A stretch of 64,000 nt of DNA from Diphasiastrum complanatum (GCA_029204225.1 CM055092.1:44634309-44698308); one strand, 5' to 3'. Shown: positions 1 to 12,856, counted from the stretch's first letter. Translations and numbers: made by a program. Notes: generated by a model not told the origin, from the letters alone.

Positions 1-325
1 TATTCTAAGAAGACATGGATTTATCTTCTCAAGAATAAGAGTGAAGCATTCAAGTATTTCACATGGTTTAAGACACAGGTGAAGAAAGAAACAGATAGAC
101 AAATCAAGATACTTCGCTCGGACAAAGGGGCAGTATCTTTGTATGAAATTTCAGGTGTTTTGCAAGGATCATGGTATAAAGAGACAATTCGCAAGCACGG
201 ACACGCCTCAACAAAATGGAGTTGCGGAAGGAAGAACCGGTCCATAGTAACTACGAAGAGTATGCTCAAGAGTAAGAATCTTCCAAATATGTTTTGGAGC
301 CAAGGATGCCTAGATAAGAACCAAT
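1..325 (+). pseudogene. Ty1/copia integrase core fragment
   Basis: The plus strand encodes part of a copia integrase catalytic core, open at the left edge of the window. The reading begins with KKTWIYLLKNKSEAF, followed by FKTQVKKETDRQIK and ILRSDKG, which is the stretch leading to the second catalytic Asp. Further on, traces of the NGVAERKNRS and SMLKSKNLPNMFW blocks appear in shifted frames, so at least two frameshifts are present. Integrase inserts the cDNA of the element; this piece lacks the rest of pol and is dead. It stops where no further copia similarity is visible and faces an opposite-strand copia RT fragment 250 bp away. Confidence 0.8.
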
Positions 326-577
326 GAATGAAACCAAGAAAAGACCAAAAAGAGGAAAAGCAACAAAGATGAAAACCGCACAAATCTAGGCTATTCCATG
401 AGCAGATCCGAAGCTAAGATTGACAACCTTAGCAAGCCTAGATTCCCACTCCTATCACCGTGTTTATCCTCTCCCCATTGGACGAAGCCCGATACTACAC
501 GACTACTCACCCGGTTGGAGATCCAAGCCCCTTCTTTGCCCTCTTGATCGCACCGATTAGGGAGGCACGGAAAGGGT

Positions 578-1010
578 CTAACAGGCTTTAGTAAGCATAC
601 ATCCACTATCATATGGCATAGAAATCGGCTTGCACTCTGACTTATTGAACTTTTCAAGAATTTCATGAGCATACTTAGATTGAAAAGCAAATAGCCCTTG
701 TGCTACTCTCCATACCTCAATCCCAAGAAAATATTGTAGTGAACCAAGATCTTTCGTGTCAAACTTTGATGAGAGATCTTTCTTGATACCTTGAATCACA
801 CCATGATCCGATCCTGTAATAACAAGGTCATCCACATACATCACTACAATCCCAATATGACCACCTCTGATCAAAACATAAAGTGTAGGCTCCGAATTAC
901 TCCTCTTAAAGCCAAGCTCCTCAACATATATGTCAATCCTTGTGTACCACACCCTGGGTGCCTACTTAAGTCCATATAGTGCCTTGTCCAACTTGCAAAC
1001 ATGGCACCAT
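578..1010 (-). pseudogene. Ty1/copia reverse transcriptase fragment
   Basis: Minus-strand copia RT. It reads VCKLDKALYGLK, an in-frame TAG, APRVWYTRID, then the catalytic YVDD box (VVMYVDDLVITGS), and later FDTKDLGSLQYFLGIEV, the usual copia RT C-terminal block. The stop directly after YGLK and the missing N-terminal RT and RNase H show that it is a relic. Its orientation is opposite to the integrase piece at 1-325, so the two come from different copies or from a rearranged one. Confidence 0.85.
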
Positions 1011-3299
1011 CTCCAAGTCTCTACTCTCCCTCTAATGTGGCAGAAGTTTCTCTCTATGGACCCACGCTTTGATACCAAAACTTATAGGCCAGATGCTCCA
1101 AGCTTGTCTCTCCAAACTAGTTGGTGTAAATTTGAAGCTCCTCCAATCCATAGATTGCCCTTATAAGCCCTCTCTACTGCCTTTCCCTGTCCTAGGCCAC
1201 ACGGTCCAGCCAAACCATTACCTCATGTGTCATGTCTCAAATAGGCCATAAGGTGGAAGCCATTGACAACCACCCTCGTGCCCCATTGTGCCTCAATGAT
1301 CATTAGACCACCTTGGTTCCGAGCCTTTGGTTCTGACTAGCCTTGGTAAGCTCTTTTTGATAAATTATAGGTTGTTTTCAAGCAATGACAGGCTCTTAAT
1401 TTGTGACACACCCAACCCATATTGAGGCAGGGTGCCTAGTTTGAGTGGCAATCATGACCATTGCCACCGATCCTATGACCCTTTGAGCAATCATTCCTTA
1501 CAAATTGATGTTTGGTCGTTTACCAAGCCCTAACATTCCTTTTCTAAGTCTACTAGAAGGATTATGCTAATATTTGGTAATTAGGTCCAGTAGTAGTTAA
1601 ATTGTGCCAAAAATAGTTATGAGTGATGTATGGAATTATGTGTGTGTACATAACAGACCCAGCCTTTGGTGCTCATATTGATGTTGAGTTTGGTGGCATG
1701 TGATATGACTTGTTTGGGGTGCACCCTTGTGTGACATCTCTATTGTTGATGTTTTTGTATTCCTTCACTATTATTCGACCGTCAGCATCAGGCACTAGTC
1801 AATCATAAACCGGAATTTTGGTGGTTTGAGGTTTGGAGAGAGACTTGCTCATGTTGATGCCTCTTTCAGGCATTCCTGGTCCATTTGACTTTGCATGGGG
1901 ACATACTTATTTGGAGGATCATAATTATGAGACTCTTTACCTATAATATTCTTGTGATGCCTTCATTTAGATTCCTTGGCAACCGTTAGCTTGAAAGAGC
2001 TTCATGTTACAACTCAATGCTAGTGGTTTACACTTCTCATGTTGCTGCTTTTAGTTTGGTATGAGTACTTCTATAGCTACTATATATGGCAGTGGCATTC
2101 TTCCAGAACATGTGCATTTTGCAATGCATATTGTGATCTATATACAATAGCAACATTCTAAGACAGCATTTGGTGTTTTGTAATTTTTGTCTTACAGTAT
2201 CTACGTCAAATTCTGTCTATTATTCTAGTATGTGTTTTCTTATTATAGCCCACACTGGGGGCAATGTTTTTAATTTGGGGATGGGAGTGTTTTGAACAAA
2301 TATTACATATAGGGGTTTTTGGTAGATTTAGGGCTTTATTTGACATTATGGCCAAATGACTTTATTATTGCAAGCTTGGGACATGTCGTAGAGTTACTAG
2401 GCCAGTCACCAAGTGGTAGGGAGCAATCCTTTTGAGACTTACTAAACCATAACCCGAAGTGGTAGGCTTTGGAAGGTTCTCTTAAGGATGTCCATAAGCT
2501 AATAGATGAGTAGAGCAACGCCTATTTATTCCCTACAAATTAGGGTTGGGTCACCCTAAGACAAATGATGAAGTAGCATGCAAGTCCCTCTAGCCCTGAA
2601 ATGACAAGTTGATCAAAATTATTAAATGGGTTCGTAGGTCCCTATCACGTCCGCCTGCACTACCAATCACTTTTCTACTGTGTTTGTATTTGTATGGATG
2701 TGCATAACATTCCGAAGGAAAATCAATAGGATAATTGCCTTGTCATTGATAGTTGATTGGCATGGTGCCTTGAGTTTTTTCTAGGAGATTCATATGTTGT
2801 CTCTTTTAGGTCTTTGATACAGCTAATGGCCAACTTCTCAACTAGCTTGATTCCTGGAGTTTTTTCTAGGAGATTTACATGCAGTTTCTTTTGAGTCTTT
2901 GATACAGTGTGTTACATGCTCAACTCCATGTTTATACAATGATCTTAGTTGGAGATTGTTCAGTTTGCTGTCCTTTATGATAATAAGTGAAGTTTTGTGA
3001 TAGCGTTCATAATAAACTACTCCATAATCCGTTTATGAGCTCTCTTATTGTCCCAAAAGACGGAGCTTTCCTTTTTGCTGAACTTGATCTCTCCCTTACC
3101 CAAAAGATTGGATCTGCTACAGGCAGGCATGTATATCAGTGAAAACTAGCTGGGATGAACTTGAAGACTGCAGTTGAATAGTTTCAACAATGCAACCAAA
3201 GATTAAGGCCTTCAAATTTTTATGGAAATATGAGTAATGAACACAAGCATGGTTCAAATCACTTTATCCAACCTGAATATTCTTGTTTTACTGGTGTAG
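1011..3299. other. No gene recognised; short direct repeat
   Basis: No protein-coding similarity is visible on either strand in this 2.3 kb. The one structure seen is a pair of roughly 50-bp imperfect direct repeats at 2771-2822 and 2857-2906 sharing GAGTTTTTTCTAGGAGATT and CTTTGATACAG. The last part is probably upstream or intron sequence of the thioredoxin-like gene. A stretch near 3145-3170 reads TSWDELEDC and might be a decayed or partial upstream exon, but I cannot confirm it. Confidence 0.5.
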
Positions 3300-3881
3300 G
3301 TGGTGGTGAACTATGGAGCTTCCTGGTATGTTAGTTTGGAGTGTGATTGGAACCTTGTACTTATGTTTGTTCCTGATGTTCCTCTCTGATGGTTATTAGA
3401 AAAAACTGTCAAGCGTTAGCTTCTTTTTCAATGGACTTTTTTGCAAACTAGGCAAGATTTTTGTCTAAATCCCTGGCTGTAGAGTGTCTTTCTTCCAGTC
3501 TCAATGTACTCTTATAAGTGTGGACATTAATGTCCAGGAGATATCTTTTCTTATCAAATCTGCTATTTGTTTATTTTTAGGAACTTTTCTGTGCTTAAAT
3601 GTTTGCCATCAGTGTACCACATAAACAGTCTCTTCAAGCATGTCATGCTTGGTTGCAGGTGCCATGCATGCAAGCAAATGCTTCCAGCATTTTGTAATCT
3701 TAGCAACAAGATGTCATCTCCTTTGTTTGTATATGTAGATATAGACGCTTGTCCAGAAGAGACCAAAGCTATCATGTATACCCCAACATTTCGATTTTAT
3801 CGAAATGGAGAAAAAGTTGATGAGTTTTATGGAGGTGGGCCACAAAAACTTCAAGATCATGCGTGGTTACAGTTTGATTGA
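3300..3881 (+). CDS. Thioredoxin-like 3-3 family protein, two 3' exons
   Basis: Two exons join in frame. Exon 3300-3325 (26 nt, preceded by TAG/acceptor) reads VVVNYGAS plus TG of a Trp codon and ends at a GTATGT donor. After a 333-nt intron, exon 3659-3881 follows GGTTGCAG and supplies the third base of Trp, giving the redox motif WCHAC, then KQMLPAFCNLSNK, FVYVDIDACPEETKAIM, YTPTFRFYRNGEKVDEFYG and a C-terminus WLQFD. This matches the plant thioredoxin-like 3-3 family, small soluble proteins with a WCxxC-type active site that probably act in thiol-disulfide exchange. The family C-terminus ends at the equivalent place, so the 3' end is complete. The N-terminal exon was not found; the gene may start further upstream or be a truncated copy. 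The cis-Pro region (YTP) is intact. Function is inferred from family only. Confidence 0.75.
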
Positions 3882-5190
3882 AATTGACTGCTTATTAGGT
3901 AAATTGGGTATAGGCCTTACACGACCAGGTGGGCTCCTATTGGTGGAATACTTAGGACAGCTATTATTTTCCCCTTACTGTTTTCAATGATGTGTTGCTT
4001 TCCCCTTGGAATGTACAAGACGTCAATATCAATCTATAATTACTTAGAGGATAACACCTTGGTCATCACCATACTCATCCCAGATTCTGAAGATGTTGGA
4101 CCAGCTTGTCTACATTTGCATCTGTAAAGTGTACACCATTTTTTTTAGAACCTGCACATATAATCAGCTCAATCAGATGTACTATTGCTGTAAATTACAG
4201 TGTTCTCAAACTTGAGTACATCCCACATACTCTTGGATGTCATTTTTTCCCAAAAGAGCAATTTTTGCATTGTGAACGTTTATCAAACTTTTGAGTAAAT
4301 CTAGGATCTGTAGCAGTCTGAGGTCTCATTGGATTGTTTCTTGGAATATTTATTAATCCTCTTCATGCTATAGCTTCAAGCTGGTTTGATCACTACTCTA
4401 TGTCTAGAACGTCTGAACCAAGAATTACAGTCATACTCACCAGTCAGAATTTGAAACTTACATATCTTCCGAGGATTATGCTACCATGTCATCAACTGCA
4501 TACTATGAGAAAACTTCCATACGTTTGGGCAAAAGTTTGCATCAAGAACCGTAGAGGACTGAAAGAAGTGGCCTCTAGCAATGATCCCATTCGAACATGC
4601 TTTCTTAGTGCTGATAAAAAAATTTGGTGCTTTTTAGCTAATTTGAGGCGCTTTCAAAGTAACCTTGGTTCATACAGAAATATCAATTCCCAGGTACAAT
4701 GATCCACCATGAGATCTCGGGCTTTCAATCTTTTCTCTGAACCACCATCTCATTTTAGTAGTATCTTAAGCGGAAGGAAACTGATATTTAGGAAGTTGAT
4801 GGTCAAGTAAATCTGGTGAAGGTGATTGATTCCATGTGCAGAATGAATGTCAAATACAAGTTTCTGAGCTATGACTTTTTTGACTTTGGTCAATAAATTC
4901 CCCCTAACCACCCTACAGACTCAATCTATGAACAGGCTGAGGAAGACAATAAAGGAATTCAGCTGTGCAAGCACTACTTCCCATTATGTTTGAAAAAGGT
5001 GCAACATACTTAATTTCAAATTCTTGATCTGGTTTTACGTGGAATGTGAGTAAAACTTACACTCGTATTTTAACTTATTATTAAACATTGGAGACGAGGA
5101 AACATCCATTAGTTTACTCAGTTTGGGTAACATGATTTTATATAATCAAGAAAGATGCTATCTAGTGTTTTCACTACAGCATTCATTTTC
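3882..5190 (+). other. No gene recognised downstream of the thioredoxin-like exons
   Basis: This may contain the 3' untranslated region of the thioredoxin-like gene. A 122-codon open frame at 4334-4702 has no recognisable domain and ordinary AT-rich composition, so I do not call it a gene. No repeat or RNA gene was seen. Confidence 0.4.
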
Positions 5191-6290
5191 TCTAGGCTAT
5201 TCCCTTTGCCCTTTTCTACCTTGTGTGTATCAAGCGACCTTAACCGCAGTGTGCCAAATCTCCACCTGTGAAACTTCTTCCTTGGCACTCATCACAAGAT
5301 TAGAGACATAACACTTGCATTTAACTTGAAAAGTCTTCCATGCCTCACCCCAAAAGCCACAACCTTACCATCCCTCTTGATCTTACAAGAATTTGCATCA
5401 AAGTCTACCACAAAACCATTGTCAAGCCAACACTCAAATTCTTTGTAATAGAAGGCACATAAAGAACTCCATCAAGTTTACTTTTCTTAGAAGATCCAAT
5501 GCAAATAGAGATAGAACCCACCCCTTCAACCTTGCACTCAAAGTCATTAGCTGTGAAGATAGATCTACTAGCATCAAGAGAAGAAAGTTGAGAAAAGTAC
5601 TCTTTATGGCTAGTCATGTGGGAAGATGCCCCACCATCTATCCACCATGGATCTTTACTTCTTATACTTGATGATGAGAATGAAGACATCATCAAAGATT
5701 CTTCATGCTCCTCCGCCTCTTGATCAGCAATTGGTTAGATTGTGCATTCTTTTTGAAACATTCGGATGCATAGTGGCCCATCTTGTCACAATAAAAGCAT
5801 TTGATCTTGCTTTTATCCTTCTTGGTCTTGCCTTTGCTTGAGGATGGAGTTGAGGATGTGTCTCCACCTTCCTTTGGCTGATCCTTCATCGTCCTTCCTA
5901 CAATCCTCGGCCACTAGAACTCCCTCTAAGTCTTCAATGCTAGGAAGATTACCCAAAATGGAGTAGGATTGAACAAGATTAGCATAATCACTATCTAATC
6001 CATTCATGATGATTTGGACAAGTTCACCCTCCTTTATGCCGTGGCCAATGCAAGACATCACTATCTAATCCATTCATGATGATTTGGACAAGTTCACCCT
6101 CCTTTATGCCATGGCCAATGCAAGACAACTCTCTATTTATGTCTTTGATTCTTAGAACAAAAGATTGTGCACTCTCTCCTCTCCTTTGGAAAGATTGAAG
6201 GATATGACTTCTAAGTGTCAATACTCTTGTGGTAGATCGAAGGATCTCCCATGCCTCTTGTTAGATATATTGGGCACCCAATCAACAGTA
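5191..6290 (-). pseudogene. Ty1/copia gag-protease-preintegrase relic
   Basis: Read on the minus strand, in order: gag C-terminal part (RVLTLRSHILQSFQRRGES, SFVLRIKDINRELSCIGHG, ILGNLPSIEDLEGVLVAED), a CCHC zinc knuckle CFYCDKMGHYASEC that binds RNA, the aspartic protease N-terminus WIDGGASSHM (the family has DSGA, so the Ser is replaced by Gly), and after a frameshift the GAG-pre-integrase start EIWHTAVKV. Several frames are needed and a 70-bp tandem duplication breaks gag. It is truncated at both ends. The same family is present on the plus strand at 30138-30979. Confidence 0.88.
5988..6127. repeat. 70-bp tandem duplication inside copia gag
   Basis: Two adjacent copies with a period of 70 bp begin at 5988 and 6058 and differ at one visible position (GCCGTGGCC versus GCCATGGCC). 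Since 70 is not a multiple of three, the duplication shifts the gag frame. Confidence 0.95.
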
Positions 6291-6436
6291 TATATGTTAT
6301 CTAAATGATTCAATTCAAGAGCGTGATCAAAGATCATACAAAGGTTGTACCCCATAGTTGCTTATCAGCATAAGCAGATCAATCAACAAGAAAGAGTGGA
6401 TAACAACTGATGCTTAATTACGATACTGTCTTCCTC

Positions 6437-6490
6437 ACATACCAACTCGCGTGGTTTTGTGTTGTGGGATGGTGGCAGGTAACAGTTGGG
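6437..6490 (+). repeat. Short dispersed repeat, inverted copy at 29.45 kb
   Basis: The segment containing TGTGTTGTGGGATGGTGGCAG is matched, reverse complemented, at about 29455-29512 (TGCCACCATCCCACCACAC and flanks). Element type is not known; it may be part of an LTR or a small transposon. Confidence 0.6.
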
Positions 6491-6620
6491 CATCATAGAA
6501 CTTGCTTCACTTTATAGTACTTTGTACTGTAAGATTTCATGCAACTTTTTTATAACTTGTTATGCTATAAAACAAAGGGTTCAAAAGGTTTGCTCTTGCT
6601 TTGGACTATGTGAAATGTTT

Positions 6621-6622
<2 letters not shown>

Positions 6623-6693
<71 letters not shown>
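6623..6693. repeat. (CT)n microsatellite
   Basis: About 35 uninterrupted CT dinucleotides. Frames through it give Leu-Ser or Glu-Arg runs on the two strands; these are not genes. Confidence 0.98.
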
Positions 6694-6695
<2 letters not shown>

Positions 6696-8720
6696 GTGAC
6701 TTGCTTTGTTATGCTAAAAAAGTTTGATGGGTGGTAATTTTTTTTTTGCGCCTTGAAATGATATTGGTGTGAGAGAGTGTGCGTGTCAGTTGTGATTGTC
6801 ATGATCAATATTTTTTCTTCAAATGAAGTTGCCTAACTTGCATTTCAATTACTCGCAAAATGTGCAAACTCCCATTTGACTACTGCAACAATTTGCTACT
6901 ATGTGATGAGAAGCAAGTTATAAGAGTGGCTAATTCAAGATAAGTGGCTACTCTTATGATGTCCAGTGTTCAAATCCTATTAAGGTGTAAACTCCAATCT
7001 TGGTGCTAGGCAAGTGAATACTTCGGATCTTCTATACAAAGTTATCCACATCTATCTAAGGACAAACAAGATAATATTGTACATGATAATGCTAGTGCAT
7101 TAAAGTGGTCACAATAAAAAAAGCTCATATCTTTCAGACAACATTAGATGAGCTGTTTTATTTTTTTAATTCATCTAAAACAAAATGTCTTGATCGGTAG
7201 CATAGTGGACAAGATTTTGGCTTGTGGTCTACCCACCTAAAATTGGATTCTATAAGCACTTATGAGGATAGTTTTAAAGTTGTGCAGGCCACTATTCAGG
7301 GTTGTTGAAAGTATGCTCCCTACTGAAGTTTTTTCTTCAATGTTGTGAAGACCTACCCTTCAGAGTGAGATACTAGTTATTGTTTCCCTTCGGGGTCTCT
7401 AAGTATTGGGACTTATGTGAGTGATGCATGAATAAAAAATAATGATTATGAATATTTAGTGCAATTGTACATTTATTAGAGTCAATAAATATAGCCACTC
7501 CCATGCTTTGCCTTCAAGAACTGAAAAAGGAAATCCATTCTACATATTAGTGTAATCAATGTTTTTATAGATAAGCACTATCTAGGCTTTAGTTCATAAG
7601 CACCCAACATAGTTGTTGCCATTGACGATTTGTTGGGCTTATTGTGCAAAAAACTTATGCTACTCATTAACCATGTTATATAAGCAAAAGCAAAAGGTCT
7701 TTAAAGAGGTGGTGCACAAAAACAAGTAATGTTAAACAAGGAAAAAGTAGAACCATTGACAAGTCACGATATTTTTGTAGCATGTGTTTTCTCGTAAAAG
7801 TTTTATCAATTGGTGAGAGTGCTTGAAAACACATTTGACGAGCTTGCTTGACAACACATATATAAAGTGACATATGTGCTTTACACATGATATTACTTAC
7901 GAAAACAATGTAGAGGTCCTTTCTATAAGAACAACTTGGTCTATACAATCTAGAAAAGTTGTTGCTACCTACTACAACACATGGGGACCAACACAAACAC
8001 ATAATGAACCTTGTTCTAAAACTCATAGGTGACAACTCAATCTTGTCTTTAGTTGTCCTTTATTGCCATTTGTAAGTAGTTCAATTAAAATTTGTGAATC
8101 AAGACATTTGTTAAGTAATTAAGAAAAATTTATTTGACTTGTCCTTTGAGATGTGATAATGACACAAATATTCTCTTTCTATATAATTGGTCATATGCTC
8201 TAATAAATGAAGTTGTTCAAGGTACAAATTTATTAAGGTTGCATAGGAACAACAAACTTGAGAAAAATAAGCAGTGATGGAAATATCAACCTTGAACTAA
8301 GTATAATTGTTTTTAAATAGATAATCAAATTCCAATATATACAGTAATATATGAGCTTTGTGAGAGTTCACAACTCCTATGCAAAATGAAGAATTAAGTG
8401 CAAACTCAAATCCTCATCTTTGTATAAATTTTGAAGTTATGGAGTTTTTTTTTCTTTTCTTACAATTAACAAATAAGTGTATTTTTTCATAAAAGCTAAC
8501 AAAATTGGCAACAACTGACATTTTTTCATGGAACATATCTTGATGTATTATCAAGCTCATAGTAAATATGAATGTTTTATGATGCACATACTTATGTTTG
8601 TTAATTTATAATACTTGCTATTTAACATCCAATTGTCTCATTCTCTTTACTTGAGATGCCAAAATGAATAAAGCAAAATACATGTCTCTTTTTTTGAAGC
8701 TAGCATGATATTGAGGTGTG
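6694..8720. other. AT-rich stretch without a recognised gene
   Basis: Both strands were scanned; only short frames without conserved motifs are present. No repeat array or RNA gene stands out. Confidence 0.5.
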
Positions 8721-9264
8721 TACCAGTGTTGGGCGGGTATTGATATTTTCAATACCAGTCGGGTCCTGGTATTTTACTTTTTTAAAAATTTTGATACCAG
8801 TCGGGTATTAGTATTATCATGTTTGTAAATTGGTCGCTGGTATCAACCGGCCTGGCCCAGAGTATAAACTCGGGTATGAGCATATAAATTTTCAGAAAAA
8901 AATTAGCCATTTTATAAAGAATACTATGCATTTAATGAAATCATGACCTTTTAAAATGTAATATGCATATGATTTTAATGGCCAATACTTTGTTGGTGCC
9001 CACTAATGTCTTTGGGACACCATGAATAATATTTATCACATATGTAAATTTTGGAAACTAACTAAAAATGGATACTGTATTGATACCATGTTAAACTCGA
9101 AGTTTTTGCCCCTAATCCGGGTATCGATATGTGCATTGATGGGCTAAAACTAGCCTGGGTCGGGTATCGACCCTAGTATTACAAAGTCATATACAGGGCG
9201 GGTATGTTCTATGATACCATTGCTAATACCAGCCGGGCACCTATATATCTGCCCGACAATGGTA
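8721..9264. mobile_element. Possible hAT-like non-autonomous element
   Basis: The segment begins TACCAGTGTTGGGCGGGTAT and ends with a sequence whose reverse complement is TACCATTGTCGGGCAGATAT, 16 of 20 matches as terminal inverted repeats. Inside, many subterminal copies of GATACCAGTCGGGTA-type words lie near both ends. Such GGGTA/TACCC-rich subterminal regions are typical of hAT elements in plants. No transposase is present, and I do not see a convincing 8-bp target duplication, so the assignment is tentative. It could also be a decayed repeat of another class. Confidence 0.35.
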
Positions 9265-11954
9265 TGTACATAAATTTACAAGTGGATGCATTTTCTAACA
9301 TGATTCTAGGTTCTATGATGCAACGAAAGCCCACAATGATTTTTTCAAGGCTTAAAGACCAACTTGAGGTCAATAAAGTAGTGATTAGGAGGAACCAAGA
9401 GGAACCAAGCAAAAGCTTTTGACAAGAGAAAAACTATATTTTGACAACACTATTGATGATATATTCAAGAGAGTAAATAAATGAATATGGGTTTTGTTTT
9501 TCCAAGTATGATGGAAGAAAAATATAGTAGAGTGACCAATGGCTATGGAATGGGAGATATGAATGGCAAAGCTACTATAGACATGAGCTTTCATAAAGAT
9601 GGAGATGGTGTTGATGCTATTGGTACTTTGCTAAGAGTTTTTTTGAAGGGTTTTCTGGAGTATTCTTGTGTAGCCAAAGCTGTCGTTGGCAATTAAAGTT
9701 ACTATTTTTGTAGCTACTTGCTCCTGAAAAGACGTTCCACTCGCTAGCCATATAAGTCATTTTTTTTACTAGTCCACAATATAATATTCTTGTCAAATAT
9801 ACACCCCTTTTCACAAAGAGTTGGATATTGGTGGTTGCATGAACATTTGAATGCTCAACATGTGGTCTTCTAGAAATTAATAAAGTAACCTAGAATAATC
9901 ATATTTACTAGTTCCTAATTTGAGCAACATGGAATGATGTTCAGACATCCTCTCTTCTCCTATCGCTTAAGTTTGTGATATTCATGAGAGATCTCATATT
10001 TCTCTATTGCTTATGGAAACCTAACTAATCTCTTTCTATTAAATTCATTTGGCTATTAAATATTCATACTCAAGTCTAGTAAAGATATTATTAGGGCCCC
10101 CAAACAAATTCTCTCGAATGGAAGTACCATCTTTTCCTTGTTGACCAAGTCACAATGTGCCATTGTGCTCTTTCCATTTCATTTTTCATTAAAACAATCA
10201 AATGCATCTGAGTTCTTTTTCAAGGTTGAACGAAGGGGATGACAAATCAATGAAATTTGAAGAGTTTTGCAAAGAACACGAGATAATGAGGTGATATACA
10301 AATCACACACCCACATAACAATGGAGTTATGAAAATAAAAAATTGAATAATAGTTGAGAGTGCTCGATCAATGATGAAGAAATGGGTTTGGCGAATATCT
10401 ACTGGAAATTGATGCTTTGCTCGAAATCATATTAAATGTTGAAAATAAAAGTCAGAGATACAAACCCTTTCAATGTAGTAAAAAGTGAAGCATATATAGA
10501 AATTTTCCATTAGAACATTCCTACCTTTATCAATCTACTATTTCAAAAAACTACGTGCTAAAATTTATTAGATGTCTAAACAAACCAGTCTTTTGAAAAA
10601 ATAATTTTCATGCAAGAATGTGACACCCCACATATAGATGTTGACATTTTCTTTCCTTTCTTGTAGTAAGGACATGTTTGAATTTGCTTGAAATTTTCAT
10701 TCAAAACAAAGAGCTTAATCCAAAATTTTCCGTTGAAAAAAAATTGGATTCTTTTAAAGAGAAGTTCTATAAAAAAAGATAATTTACAAGTTATGATTCA
10801 TGTATATTTGATGGAAATAAATCAACAACACAAAAAACCATTTGTGTACTTGTTTGAAGAGAAAACTCTCTCATATGGTGTTTTCACGAGATAAATTCTA
10901 CTTCTTATTCAAGTAGACAACAAAATACTTGTTTCGGATAAGAAACAACAAGCCGCTACTTGGTTTTGGTGAAGTGCACACATTCCAACTCAATAGCATA
11001 ATTTTATTCCACATAAAAAATCATGTATTCTCTCACAATTTTTGCATTACTTTATAAGCACTCCAAAACTATCATATTTTATGATTTCTATATTAATTAA
11101 TCAAATCTTTTCTTATTATGTTAATTGTAGATTTTACGTGAAAGACAAGCATAAATGTGAGTTTAGATCAAACCTCATAATTAACTTTCGTATGAAGAAA
11201 TATAACAATTCAATCTTCAATGGTTACATTTATGCTGAATAGTAAATGGAAAGGTAACATTCACGAATATAAATAACAAGACATATTTATACTTTAGAAC
11301 ATCAATGCCACGACCATTATGAAATCTAGTTTTCTATTGTGTTGAGAGTTCTAGCATAAAAATTTAAATTTACATAGCCTAAAGGCCAAATTTTGGACAC
11401 TCTTGTTAGAAATCAATGATACACTTCATTGTTACTGTTTACGAGGTACATTAATGTTGACAGCTGTGACCAGCTGTCATTAGCCGTAGGCTAGTCTATT
11501 AGTCTACTCGTAGGTTTTCTCTCACTAAGGTGCTAAGAAGATGTGAAGACATTAGTAAATGTAAAAAGTGAGTTAGTTCATAGACGTGGCTTCTTAAGAG
11601 GATGCCATTCCACGAAAAGTTCGTTTCTCTTTAGATCATAACGACAGAAAAATAGTCTTTATCCCTATGTTTAAGAGTTAAATAGAAACTTCTAAGCAAT
11701 GTAAAAAGAGTGTTCAAAGTTGCTTGCTTTAAGTGTTTCAATATGTGACATACCTTTTTAGAGGCTAGGTAATGCTTGGTTTGAATTTGAACCAAAACGT
11801 AAATGGTAATAGGCCGTAGTATCGGAAAGATGCTACATTACCAAAAAGCATCGATGATAGTTTAGTATTGAATAGTGAGACTCTTTATGAAGTAACTTGA
11901 AAGCTTGAAAAGACATATAGAAGTATCATTTTAGTGCTAAATCAAAAGGTGGGA
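9265..11954. other. AT-rich stretch without a recognised gene
   Basis: Open frames of 66-72 codons (for example 9204-9422 and 9481-9696) show no conserved domain. No structured repeat was found by eye. The right part leads into a copia fragment at 11955. Confidence 0.45.
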
Positions 11955-12425
11955 TATAAGGCTCGACGACACTCTGTACGTGCCCACTCTTCAGAAGGAC
12001 CTACTATCTCTTGCTAAGATAGTAGATGCAGGACTAAGAGTCACTTTTGAAGGCAATAACTGTAAAGTAGCTGAATCCGCAACCGCTGAGCTTGTCACCA
12101 TAGGAAAGCAAAAGGAAAACCTATATCACCTCAGGATCCGAGTACCTTTAGAGCAAGCTCACCAGATCAATGAATCAATGGATATTACATGGCACAGGAG
12201 GCTGTATCACGTGAATACAGTTGCTCTATATAACGCTAGCCGAAGCGGAGCATTCACTAGTGTCAGCATCAAAGATGCAGCATGTTTGAAGTCCTGCGAT
12301 GCTTGTAACAAAGGCAAGATATCACGTATACCATTCACCAAAGACTCTTTCAGAACAAAAGAACTCCTGGAATTGGTACACTCTGACATCTGTGGACCGT
12401 TTGATGTGGTCTCCCTAGGAGGTTC
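11955..12425 (+). pseudogene. Ty1/copia protease end and GAG-pre-integrase fragment
   Basis: The frame reads LDDTLYVPTLQKDLLSLAK, the conserved end of copia protease, then the GAG-pre-integrase zinc domain WHRRLYHVN with later CDACNKGKI (HHCC-type residues) and the integrase start ELVHSDICGPFDVVSLGG, which holds the first catalytic Asp. The open frame continues to 12528, but after about 12425 its residues no longer resemble pol, so an insertion or recombination joint lies there. Confidence 0.85.
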
Positions 12426-12856
12426 ATGTCGTAAAACGGTGGGCATGAGCGCAGCGGAAGCTCGTTGCTCAGAGCGTAGGCGTGTAGAAACAGAAACACA
12501 ACAGTTAGCAGTAGAAATATTCAAATAGAAGAATCAATACAAATTGCACAAATGAACGACACAATAGTGAGACAAAAATTGCACTCTGAAAGATTATCAA
12601 CAGTGAGTACAATGGCTTGAAGTAATAACTTCAGCTTGCTGAGCGTGATAACGCTGGCTACAGATAACTTTGATTGAAAGAGAATTTCAATTAACACTTA
12701 CATAGGTTGATTCAGCTAGTATATATATATACAATGTCAAGAGATAAATATCCTACAAACTTTTAGTGCTATTTATGCCAGTCTTTGTATATGTACAAAG
12801 TTGGTAACCGCTAACCGCCTTTGGGATATTTGGTTGTCCAGTTTTTCTAGGGTTAC
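12426..12856 (-). other. LTR-like intergenic segment
   Basis: Non-coding sequence between two opposed copia pieces. On the minus strand a TATATATATA box lies near 12719-12731 with about 300 bp of leader-like sequence after it, as in an LTR promoter and R-U5 region. No primer-binding site or TG...CA ends were found, so this is only a suggestion. Confidence 0.3.

Noticed and set aside
4334-4702. 122-codon plus-strand frame after the thioredoxin-like exons
   Set aside because: No domain, no splice-compatible continuation of the thioredoxin-like protein, which already ends at 3881.
6486-6808. Open frames with long Leu-Ser or Glu-Arg runs, also at 43858-44533
   Set aside because: They are translations of (CT)n microsatellites on the two strands.
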